DNA of 5,551 bases from Bacteroidales bacterium UBA1725 (lineage in GTDB: Bacteria; Bacteroidota; Bacteroidia; Bacteroidales; UBA932), in contig DCIN01000063.1 of assembly GCA_002315815.1 (NCBI GenBank), positions 30,208 through 35,758 of the forward strand, written 5' to 3'. Each line of letters opens with the position of its first letter. Positions within the stretch are counted from its first letter, which is position 1. Both the position numbers and the translations under genes were made by a program. The notes under the pieces were generated by a model. That model did not search any database, had not been told where the DNA came from, and worked only from the letters and a program-made list of their open reading frames with translations. Positions 1-5,551 of the stretch are shown piece by piece.

Positions 1-17
1 TATTTTTTGAGATTTAC

Positions 18-2156
18 TTAATATTCAATTATTCGCCAAAGCTCACGAAGAGTCTGTTCCGGATTCCATCTGTCATCGAAGGTCCATTGGGCCGTACATT
101 CCCAGTTGGCAAGAGGTGTACCTTCCACCCTGCTGATTTGGCTGCCGGCCACTCCCACCGGGGCTTTGCTCAGATTGGTTTCAGGCCAGTTGGAATTGTC
201 AGAATCGTTGATGATATTGTAGTAATATATCCGTTCGCCCCAGGGACAAGGGTCCTTCACCTGATCAGAATATGCGTAGTGAATGTTCTGATTCAGGATG
301 TTGGAACTCATACGGCTACTGAGGATGTAAAACATACTGTCGTGATGATAGCGTCCCAGAAGTGTAGGGCAGGATGCGTCAAAGTTGGAATTGGTGATAA
401 CGAATTTTTTGTTGATGTCTCCGCGTCCATCGTGCCATATCATTGCCCTGCCGCCTCCATAGAAATTGCAGCGGGTGGCATAGCACCAGCCACGAGGGCA
501 GATGAAATCCACTCCCGGTGAATTAATGTCGAGATCAGCGTGATAGTACATTCCATCGCCACCTTGTGCCCAGAGAGAAAGGGCGTCGTTGCCATTGGAA
601 TTGATGGTGGTATTGACAATGATGGTTCTGTCCGCCCTGCCCATCACCACCATCCTGTGCTGAATTGACTGAGGCTGCTTAGGGTCGAGAGGACTCGCAT
701 CGAAAGCATTTGTAAGGGTAAAACCACTCATTATGAAATCGTTGGCTTTGTCGGTCAAATTAATCACCACTCCGCTCTGCCTTCTGTTTCCCTCTGCGGG
801 AAAATCCTTCTCGGAGAGTTCTATGACAGTATTGTTCCTGTCCTCACCAACAAGAAGCACGTTGGGTCTGTCCACGTTGAGTGATTCGTGATAACATCCG
901 CCCAGAACAAGAATCTTAAAATAACCGTCGGCTGTCTCAGGTGCCTTGTCTATGGCCGCCTGTATGCTTTCACCGGGCTTCACCACCACGTCGAAATCCT
1001 TTGGATTCATCAGATGCTTCCTGAACATCGTGAATACTCCCCTCTCGTTGCCTCCTCTGGAATCCGCAGAAACCTTGGTCTTGTATCTGGGGTCGTTTTC
1101 CTTGAGCCACACAGAATAAGCATCGTAGAGGACAGAAGCGTTGGAATTGTACCAACTGTAGCCATTGCGCCTCTCACGTCCTATCTGCTCCAGATGACGA
1201 CGTGGCAGTCCGTCACGGTCCACAACTATCGGCTCTCCGTATTCGAGGTCATAGAAGCGAGCCCACAAGGGAGCTGCAGCCATATCTTCGACGAGTCTGG
1301 TGGTGCGTTCTCCATCCACTACGCCACGCTCTGTACGATATCCGGTAATTTTGTGATTGTCCAGCCATTCCATTGCACCATGTATGGCAGCTTTCACCCT
1401 TTTGTCCGGATTCTTGACCTTCATCAGCAGCTGAACCAGCTTGACGCTCTCCGCCGAGCAGAATGACGGAATCTCGTATGTGCGTCCAGTTGTGGGTTTG
1501 AGAGTTACCGGGTCATTCTGCTGGCACCACACTGTAAGTTTTTTCCCGTCAACAATCTGTGCGTCCAGAATGCAGTCTATTCCTTTGTCATACGCTTCCG
1601 ACAGTCTTGCTCTCATAGCATCATCCACAAGCTTGCCTCCATAGGGAGCGACTCCGTCACATATATTACGGAACATTCCGAGAATATTGGACATATTGTT
1701 GTCGTTGAACGTCACGTTCACCTGATAATCCTGCGGATTCGGCCAGAACTGCGGCCATCCTCCATTGGGATACTGCCCGGCAAGAAGGAATTCGAGTCCT
1801 CCGGTGAAGCCTTCCTTGTACCTGTCATCACCCGTAGCTGCGTAGGCAAGGGCAAGCGCATTCATCTGAGAAGTGGTGGCATTGTTATCCACCGTGGAAT
1901 CATCCGTACGCTGCTTGTCCTGAATAACCTGAGCCTTCTGGGCTGGAGTCAGGGTAGAGGACATATTGACATTTTTCGGCCAACCTCCTGTAACTCTCTG
2001 ATACAAAAGAATCTGGTCAGCAATTCTACGTCCTTCTTCACTGGCATAATCTACAGGCCTCCACTGGGCTGAAGCCACCGTCTGGGAAAGAAACAGAAGA
2101 GAAAGGGCAATAACCTTTATCTTTGGGATAATACGTATCATACTTTGGTTATCCAT
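18..2156 (-). CDS. Secreted bifunctional pectinase: PL10 pectate lyase + CE8 pectin esterase
   Basis: A 712-residue exported enzyme predicted to demethylate pectin and cleave polygalacturonate by beta-elimination. Residues 7-30 form a signal peptide (basic start, hydrophobic ALSLLFL, cleavage after ASA before QW). There is no lipobox cysteine, so it is periplasmic or released. Residues about 31-350 are a PL10 lyase: GGWPKNV (57-63), STVDNNATT (87-95), FNDNNMSNI (150-158), GRTYEIPS (224-231) and ARFYDL...RDG (299-316). D90, D152 and R225 have the same spacing as the catalytic D389, D451 and R524 of Cellvibrio Pel10A (numbering from memory). Residues about 388-700 resemble a CE8 esterase: VVKPGESIQAAIDKAP (391-406), NDAL (523-526, in place of QDTL), GVDFI (548-552) and LGR (600-602). 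D524, D550 and R602 are the likely active-site residues. The gene lies 73 bp downstream of comM. The first ATG is used; M6 is an alternative. No SD is present. The lyase call is firm; esterase activity is inferred. Confidence 0.92.
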   Translation of the reverse strand: MDNQSMIRIIPKIKVIALSLLFLSQTVASAQWRPVDYASEEGRRIADQILLYQRVTGGWPKNVNMSSTLTPAQKAQVIQDKQRTDDSTVDNNATTSQMNALALAYAATGDDRYKEGFTGGLEFLLAGQYPNGGWPQFWPNPQDYQVNVTFNDNNMSNILGMFRNICDGVAPYGGKLVDDAMRARLSEAYDKGIDCILDAQIVDGKKLTVWCQQNDPVTLKPTTGRTYEIPSFCSAESVKLVQLLMKVKNPDKRVKAAIHGAMEWLDNHKITGYRTERGVVDGERTTRLVEDMAAAPLWARFYDLEYGEPIVVDRDGLPRRHLEQIGRERRNGYSWYNSNASVLYDAYSVWLKENDPRYKTKVSADSRGGNERGVFTMFRKHLMNPKDFDVVVKPGESIQAAIDKAPETADGYFKILVLGGCYHESLNVDRPNVLLVGEDRNNTVIELSEKDFPAEGNRRQSGVVINLTDKANDFIMSGFTLTNAFDASPLDPKQPQSIQHRMVVMGRADRTIIVNTTINSNGNDALSLWAQGGDGMYYHADLDINSPGVDFICPRGWCYATRCNFYGGGRAMIWHDGRGDINKKFVITNSNFDASCPTLLGRYHHDSMFYILSSRMSSNILNQNIHYAYSDQVKDPCPWGERIYYYNIINDSDNSNWPETNLSKAPVGVAGSQISRVEGTPLANWECTAQWTFDDRWNPEQTLRELWRIIEY

Positions 2157-2229
2157 CGTTATTTGTGGTTTTAGTTTCGAAGACGCAATTTATGAATATT
2201 CGCAGAAAGCACCAAGAAAAGTAGAAGTC
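2157..2229 (-). other. Intergenic gap between comM and the pectinase gene
   Basis: This 73-bp A/T-rich spacer lies between two genes on the same strand. I see no stem-loop followed by a T-run, so read-through from comM into the pectinase gene is possible. Read on the minus strand, it holds TACTTTTC (positions 2216-2223), one base from the Bacteroidota -7 consensus TAnnTTTG, but no TTTG at the expected upstream distance. Short palindromes (GAATATTC, TTCGAA) are present, but nothing identifies a regulator. Whether the pectinase has its own promoter is unresolved. Confidence 0.4.
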
Positions 2230-3786
2230 TTACTGAAAATTCCGCCTGTCCAGAAACCTATAGGAAGCTGCTTCAAGCAGGTGAGACGGCTCAATTTCTT
2301 CAGAATCCGCCAAATCCGCAATAGTTCTGGCAACCTTTATTATCCTGAAATATGCCCGCATCGACAAATGCATTCTCTCCATTATGGTGCCCAGAGTCTC
2401 CCTGCATGCATCGGACAATACGCAATACCTCTCTATCTGCCTGTTGTTCATCTCCGCATTGGTTGATATGGGCTCGTCGCGGAAACGTTCAATCTGCTTC
2501 TGCCGGGCGCTCTGCACTCTTGATGCCACCAGTCTGCTCGGCTCCGCCTTCGACTTCCCGGCTTCGAGTATTCTGTCAGGAGTCACGGTGTACATCCTGC
2601 ATTGGAGATCCACCCTGTCCAGAAGCGGGCCGGAGAAGCGCTTGAGGTAAGCTATTCTCTGATACGGTGTGCATACACAGCGGTCGCCGTCCCCATAATA
2701 CCCGCAGGGACAGGGATTCGAAGCTGCCACCAAAGTGAAAGACGCAGGGAAGACGACTTTGGACCTGAGCCTGGAAATAGTCACATATCTGTCTTCCAGT
2801 GGAGCGCGCAAAGCTTCAATAACGGTCTTCGGCATCAAGGTCATCTCGTCCAGGAACAGCACTCCGTTTGTTGCCAATGACACCTCTCCTGGAACAATAT
2901 TGTCTCCGGCCCCACCGCCAATCATAGCAGGGAGTGAAGAAGAACAGTGTGGTGAGCGGAAAGGGCGTTTTCTGATAAGACCGTACTGCACGGCCCCCTT
3001 CCCCGCCACTGAGTATATCTTACTGGTAACCAGAGACTCCTGCATTGTCATTTCCGGCAATATCCCTGCAATGGCCTTGGCCAGAGAGCTCTTGCCCGAC
3101 CCCGGAGAACCTGTCAGAAAGAGATTGTGCCCTCCTGCGGCGGCAATCTCCGCAGCCCTTTTGGCTCCCTCCTGTCCCACTATGTCGGCAAAATCCGGAA
3201 TGTCATCCACACCGGTGCGGCTTCCTTGTATTTCTGCATACAGATTGCTCTTGCCTACCAGAAGATTGGTGCAATCCTGAGTGCCTGACAGTATCCTGAC
3301 CACATCGTTCAGATTCGTGGCGGCAAACACTTTGATACCTTCGATGTCAACAGCCTCCAGGGCGGAACGCTCCGGGAGTATTATCCCTTCGAATGCCTGC
3401 GAGGATGCCAGTTCAGCAAAAGGAAGGGCTCCCGGAACTGGTCTAAGACTGCCGTCAAGCCCGAGTTCCCCCATCATCAGATACTTCCCTATATCCGGCA
3501 TTTCGGCCTGGGACGATGCTGCTATGATGCCCACAGCTATGGGCAGATCATAACCGCTGCCGTTCTTGCGGAGGTCGGCCGGAGCCAGATTAATCACTAT
3601 CTTCAAGCCCGGTATCCTATAGCCCAGAGAGGTGAGAGCTGTGCAGGTCCGCAGGAGGCTCTCCTTCACCGCAGCGTCCGCCAAACCGACAAGATTCAGG
3701 CCTATGCCCCTCTCCATCTCTATCTCCACCGTCACTTTCACGGCTTCGATACCGATACATTTTGCACCATAAACACTTACCAGCAT
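2230..3786 (-). CDS. comM: ComM/YifB family AAA+ ATPase (Mg-chelatase-like)
   Basis: A 518-residue cytoplasmic ATPase, full length for the family (about 500-515). Work on ComM in naturally transformable bacteria showed a hexameric helicase that drives branch migration while incoming DNA is integrated. The gene is also widespread in bacteria not known to be transformable. The N-terminal Lon-protease-like (ChlI) domain spans about 1-185 with VGLADAAVKESLLR (33-46), NLAPADLRKNGSGYDLP (66-82) and GELGLDG (106-112). The AAA+ core has Walker A GSPGSGKSS (226-234), Walker B VLFLDE (309-314), sensor-1 region AASNPCPCG (354-362) and the SGPLLDRVDL box (385-394). C359, C361, C370 and C372 form a CxC-x8-CxC cluster common in the family and possibly metal-binding. 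The C-terminal lid has LSMRAYFRIIKVARTIADL (474-492), with R477 the likely sensor-2 arginine. It is divergent from tsaE. The ATG start has no SD. The in vivo role here is inferred from family only. Confidence 0.95.
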   Translation of the reverse strand: MLVSVYGAKCIGIEAVKVTVEIEMERGIGLNLVGLADAAVKESLLRTCTALTSLGYRIPGLKIVINLAPADLRKNGSGYDLPIAVGIIAASSQAEMPDIGKYLMMGELGLDGSLRPVPGALPFAELASSQAFEGIILPERSALEAVDIEGIKVFAATNLNDVVRILSGTQDCTNLLVGKSNLYAEIQGSRTGVDDIPDFADIVGQEGAKRAAEIAAAGGHNLFLTGSPGSGKSSLAKAIAGILPEMTMQESLVTSKIYSVAGKGAVQYGLIRKRPFRSPHCSSSLPAMIGGGAGDNIVPGEVSLATNGVLFLDEMTLMPKTVIEALRAPLEDRYVTISRLRSKVVFPASFTLVAASNPCPCGYYGDGDRCVCTPYQRIAYLKRFSGPLLDRVDLQCRMYTVTPDRILEAGKSKAEPSRLVASRVQSARQKQIERFRDEPISTNAEMNNRQIERYCVLSDACRETLGTIMERMHLSMRAYFRIIKVARTIADLADSEEIEPSHLLEAASYRFLDRRNFQ

Positions 3787-3823
3787 ATCATATTATCGAT
3801 TATTGTTTAAATTTGCATTTCAA
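3787..3823. promoter_or_regulatory. Divergent comM/tsaE promoter region
   Basis: This 37-bp A/T-rich spacer separates the comM start (minus) from the preferred tsaE ATG (plus), so both promoters must lie in it or overlap the neighbouring coding sequence. The plus strand carries a perfect -7 element. On the minus strand I see only a poor match (TAATATGA), so the comM promoter may extend back into the tsaE coding region. No SD-like sequence precedes either start. Confidence 0.6.
3808..3815 (+). promoter_or_regulatory. Bacteroidota -7 promoter box for tsaE
   Basis: TAAATTTG matches the Bacteroidota primary sigma factor -7 consensus TAnnTTTG at all six defined positions and ends 8 bases before the tsaE ATG. 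No TTTG -33 element is visible at the usual distance upstream (around 3782-3788, where the sequence reads AGCATAT). With this box, transcription would begin only a few bases before the ATG, giving a very short or leaderless transcript. The assignment is inferred from the motif and its position only. Confidence 0.5.
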
Positions 3824-3828
3824 ATGCA
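3814..3828. repeat. 15-bp palindrome across the tsaE start codon
   Basis: TGCATTTCAAATGCA is a perfect inverted repeat: 7-bp arms around one central C. It covers the ATG at 3824-3826 and overlaps the last bases of the -7 box. On DNA it could be the binding site of a dimeric repressor. On RNA it could only fold as a 5-bp stem with a 5-base loop. It may also be chance in A/T-rich sequence; no second copy was noticed in the window. Confidence 0.4.
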
Positions 3829-4249
3829 GCATAGATTATTAGTTGAATCCCTATCAGAAATTGATGCGGCTGCCGAACGCTTCCTCAAGGAAATCTCCGG
3901 GAGGAAGCTCATCGCTTTCCGTGCACCGATGGGCGCCGGAAAGACCACATTCACAACAGCGCTCTGCCGCGTGCTTGGCGTACGGGAAGATTCCGTAAGT
4001 TCGCCGACTTTCGCCATCGTCAACGAATACAGGACTATTAATGGAGAGTCCGTATTTCATTTTGACTTCTATCGGATAGGAAAAATCGAAGAAGCTCTTG
4101 ACATTGGTCTCTATGACTATCTTGACAGTGGCTGTCTCTGCCTGATGGAATGGCCGGAAAATATCGAAGAGCTCCTTCCAGAAGAGACTCTCAACGTCTG
4201 CATCGAGGTTCTGGAAGACGGAAGCCGTTCCGTCACCTGGGAAGACTGA
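3824..4249 (+). CDS. tsaE: tRNA t6A37 biosynthesis ATPase TsaE (YjeE family)
   Basis: A 141-residue cytoplasmic P-loop ATPase. It works with TsaB and TsaD to transfer threonylcarbamoyl from TsaC-made threonylcarbamoyl-AMP to A37 of tRNAs reading ANN codons; TsaE ATP hydrolysis resets the complex. Motifs numbered from the ATG: Walker A APMGAGKTT (34-42, K40), SPTFAIVNEY (60-69), HFDFYR (79-84) and MEWPENIE (108-115), matching the E. coli YjeE region around its Trp109. Length is normal for the family. The frame stays open upstream to a TTG at 3803, which would add MFKFAFQ. I prefer the ATG at 3824 because the TTG lies upstream of the -7 box, the family usually begins close to the segment LVESLSEID, and ATG is the stronger start. 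No SD is present. Its TGA directly abuts the stop codon of the convergent lipoprotein gene. tsaB and tsaD are not in the window. Confidence 0.95.
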   Translation: MQHRLLVESLSEIDAAAERFLKEISGRKLIAFRAPMGAGKTTFTTALCRVLGVREDSVSSPTFAIVNEYRTINGESVFHFDFYRIGKIEEALDIGLYDYLDSGCLCLMEWPENIEELLPEETLNVCIEVLEDGSRSVTWED

Positions 4250-5422
4250 TTACATCCGATCAGCATCAAAGTCAATGTACAAGTCCGTTATCCGGCCCTC
4301 CACCCAGTATAGGTCCCAGAACCTGTTCTTGTACCACACTGTCGGACAACCATTTTTTCTGCTTAGGCCAAGTATCAATACATTACCGATGAGTTTGCCG
4401 CATTGAGGACTGAAATAGAGAAACTCACCATCCAGCAGGCTGTAGTCGCTGTCGATATTCCTTCCAAGCATCAGTTTCCCCGATTCATCCTGACGCACTC
4501 CGCACAGTACGCCTTCATTACTGAAATACATAGTCGCACCTGTAAAGGGCAACAAGAATAAAGTTCCCCGACCTATCCTTGTGAAAGCGGAATGACGCCC
4601 GACAAGAATGCTTTCGCTGTTCATTTCACCTGTCTGTACGAAATATCTGTCATCGTGCCAGAGGCTGGAATCCGACCATCTGACGTAGTTCACCACACCG
4701 ACTGCAGCTTCTACATCCCCATTGAATCTGCGGATATCCTGGGCAGGTCCGGCACCTTCCCGATATTTCACCACCATTTCCCTACCGCCAATCACATTCC
4801 GACATTCGCCGTCATTGTATGAGAAGCTGAAACAGTATTGTCCACCGTCCTCGTAAAGGGCTCCATTCGGAAAATAGGAAGGACGGCTGAAATCTCCGAA
4901 GACGGTACCGCTTTCTCTTTCCATAAGTACAGTACCGTTCTTCCTGAGCACAAATCCGTCCGAAACACCCCGTCTGGTAAGAATGAAAATGTCATCATCC
5001 TTTTCCAGCAAACCTATCAGGTATTCTCTGGAAGGAATACGCAACAACTCATCCCCATCCTTGCATATCACCGTCTTTCCATCTATCAGTCCCTGAGTGA
5101 TCAGATGTCCGTCTATTATGTGGCTCATATCCGGATCGGTACTGAATCCGCTTCCTTCCGAAACGTCCAATGTCAGAATAGGCTTCCAGTTTCTGAATAG
5201 GCTGATTTCCTTCTTGAGAGAATCATCCCTCACAACAGTAAAATACAGGGTGGTGTCGCACGAAGCGAAAGGATAGTCTGCCCAGAGGCTGTCAGAACCG
5301 ACCTGACCAGGAGCATCCCTCCTCTGGCCCTGACCGGGACCAACAGTATAAAAATCACCGAATTGAAATACGTCACAGGAAATAAAGGCCAGAATGGCCA
5401 GGATAAGAATGATGTCTCTCAT
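4250..5422 (-). CDS. Putative lipoprotein with degenerate beta-propeller-like repeats, function unknown
   Basis: I do not recognise a named family in this 390-residue protein. A short hydrophobic N-terminus (IILILAILAFIS, 4-15) ends at C16, fitting a loose Bacteroidota lipobox, so it is probably a lipoprotein of the cell envelope. Residues 17-45 are a Gly/Gln/Asp-rich linker. The rest is predicted beta-rich, with a degenerate unit of about 35-45 residues: two strands, then an aromatic/hydrophobic-x-(K/R)-(N/D)-G-like turn and a short hydrophobic strand. Examples are SLFRNWKPILTL (74-85), VICKDGDELLRI (118-129), FVLRKNGTVLMER (157-169), ILVGRHSAFTRIGR (272-285) and TVWYKNRFWDLY (361-372). About six or seven units fit, suggesting a beta-propeller, as in the WKNG-type repeat lipoproteins of this phylum. 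No catalytic motif is visible. It is convergent with tsaE with no spacer. A terminator precedes it, so it is probably transcribed on its own. The start ATG at 5422 gives the signal sequence directly. Confidence 0.8.
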   Translation of the reverse strand: MRDIILILAILAFISCDVFQFGDFYTVGPGQGQRRDAPGQVGSDSLWADYPFASCDTTLYFTVVRDDSLKKEISLFRNWKPILTLDVSEGSGFSTDPDMSHIIDGHLITQGLIDGKTVICKDGDELLRIPSREYLIGLLEKDDDIFILTRRGVSDGFVLRKNGTVLMERESGTVFGDFSRPSYFPNGALYEDGGQYCFSFSYNDGECRNVIGGREMVVKYREGAGPAQDIRRFNGDVEAAVGVVNYVRWSDSSLWHDDRYFVQTGEMNSESILVGRHSAFTRIGRGTLFLLPFTGATMYFSNEGVLCGVRQDESGKLMLGRNIDSDYSLLDGEFLYFSPQCGKLIGNVLILGLSRKNGCPTVWYKNRFWDLYWVEGRITDLYIDFDADRM

Positions 5423-5444
5423 AGTTCTGTTCGTTAGTTTCCCA

Positions 5445-5452
5445 CAAAGAAA
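5445..5452 (-). promoter_or_regulatory. Possible -7 box for the lipoprotein gene
   Basis: On the minus strand this reads TTTCTTTG, one mismatch from TAnnTTTG, 22 bases before the ATG. It lies just downstream of the terminator T-run, where a promoter for the lipoprotein gene would have to sit if that gene is not fed from upstream. No TTTG -33 element is seen; that position falls inside the terminator stem. This is a weak call. Confidence 0.25.
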
Positions 5453-5505
5453 GCAAAAAAAAGAAAACTTCCGGAAGGATTTCGTCCCTGTCCGGAAGTT
5501 TTTTT
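5453..5505. terminator. Bidirectional intrinsic (rho-independent) terminator
   Basis: A perfect 12-bp stem pairs AAAACTTCCGGA (5464-5475) with TCCGGAAGTTTT (5491-5502). Inside the 15-base loop, GGA (5477-5479) can pair with TCC (5485-5487). On the plus strand the stem runs into seven T (5499-5505). On the minus strand it runs into TTTTCTTTTTTTT. It should therefore work in both directions. No plus-strand gene ends just before it, so its natural client is probably a minus-strand gene beyond the right edge. It ends about 40 bases before the lipoprotein ATG. Confidence 0.85.
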
Positions 5506-5551
5506 CAATATTTGTATGATTCTTTATAGTAAAGAGAAAAAAATAAGTTGG
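5506..5551. other. Right-edge A/T-rich sequence, no gene seen
   Basis: These 46 bases contain no supported coding sequence. A small inverted repeat (TCTTTA / TAAAGA, 5521-5535) and an AATATTTG box (one mismatch from the Bacteroidota -7 consensus, plus strand) are visible, but either could be chance. The window ends before any neighbouring gene can be identified. Confidence 0.35.

Noticed and set aside
87..1644. Long plus-strand open frames (87-521, 888-1466, 1441-1644) opposite the pectinase gene
   Set aside because: Their translations resemble no known protein and have no domain motifs. They lie antisense to a gene with clear, continuous PL10 and CE8 motifs, so they are best explained by codon bias of the real gene.
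2157..2229. A dedicated promoter for the pectinase gene
   Set aside because: TACTTTTC is a near match to the -7 box, but no -33 TTTG is positioned with it, and A/T-rich DNA gives such matches by chance. It is noted in the gap entry and not called.
2281..3553. Several plus-strand open frames up to 181 codons opposite comM (for example 2735-3280)
   Set aside because: All lie antisense to comM, overlap one another in different frames and have low-complexity Pro/Ser/Cys-rich translations without recognisable motifs.
3820..4060. Minus-strand open frames opposite tsaE
   Set aside because: They overlap the well-supported TsaE frame with its Walker A and HFDFYR motifs, and their translations show nothing recognisable.
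4246..4263. CTGAT/ATCAG inverted repeat at the tsaE-lipoprotein junction as a terminator
   Set aside because: The stem is only 5 bp with an 8-base loop and no T-run on either strand, too weak to call a terminator.
5521..5535. TCTTTA/TAAAGA inverted repeat at the right edge as an operator
   Set aside because: A 6-bp A/T-rich repeat with a 3-base loop is expected by chance, and no gene context is visible there.
1..5551. CRISPR array, tRNA/rRNA genes, insertion sequence, prophage or toxin-antitoxin system
   Set aside because: No spaced direct repeats, RNA gene consensus, transposase motifs or terminal repeats were found, and coding sequence fills nearly the whole window with unrelated genes.

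Overview
The window looks like chromosomal DNA of a Bacteroidota bacterium, probably of the order Bacteroidales and plausibly a gut or rumen plant-fibre degrader. Three observations support this. None of the four genes has a Shine-Dalgarno sequence, and their start codons follow A/T-rich leaders. A perfect TAnnTTTG box, the Bacteroidota -7 promoter element, lies just before tsaE. The proteins also fit: a secreted PL10 pectate lyase fused to a CE8 pectin esterase, and a lipoprotein with propeller-like repeats. The genus cannot be fixed from the sequence alone.

Layout from left to right. Positions 18-2156 (minus) encode a secreted two-domain pectinase. A 73-bp gap follows, then 2230-3786 (minus) encodes a ComM/YifB-type AAA+ ATPase, so the pectinase lies downstream of comM on the same strand. 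A short A/T-rich divergent promoter region (about 3787-3823) separates comM from tsaE (3824-4249, plus), the ATPase of tRNA t6A synthesis. tsaE meets an unrecognised lipoprotein gene (4250-5422, minus) tail to tail, with no base between the two stop codons. The right edge (5423-5551) holds a strong bidirectional intrinsic terminator and no gene that I can see. Coding density is very high, and no stretch above 300 bp lacks a gene.

The genes do not form one obvious pathway. tsaE and comM are housekeeping or DNA-processing genes. The pectinase is a catabolic gene with no SusC/SusD partner, sugar transporter or regulator in view. The lipoprotein is of unknown role. I see no mobile element, CRISPR array, tRNA or rRNA, and no clearly new multi-gene system. 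The points most worth a second look are the lyase-esterase fusion with a divergent esterase active site, the propeller-like lipoprotein, the zero-gap convergent gene pair, and the compact tsaE promoter and start region with a palindrome across the start codon.
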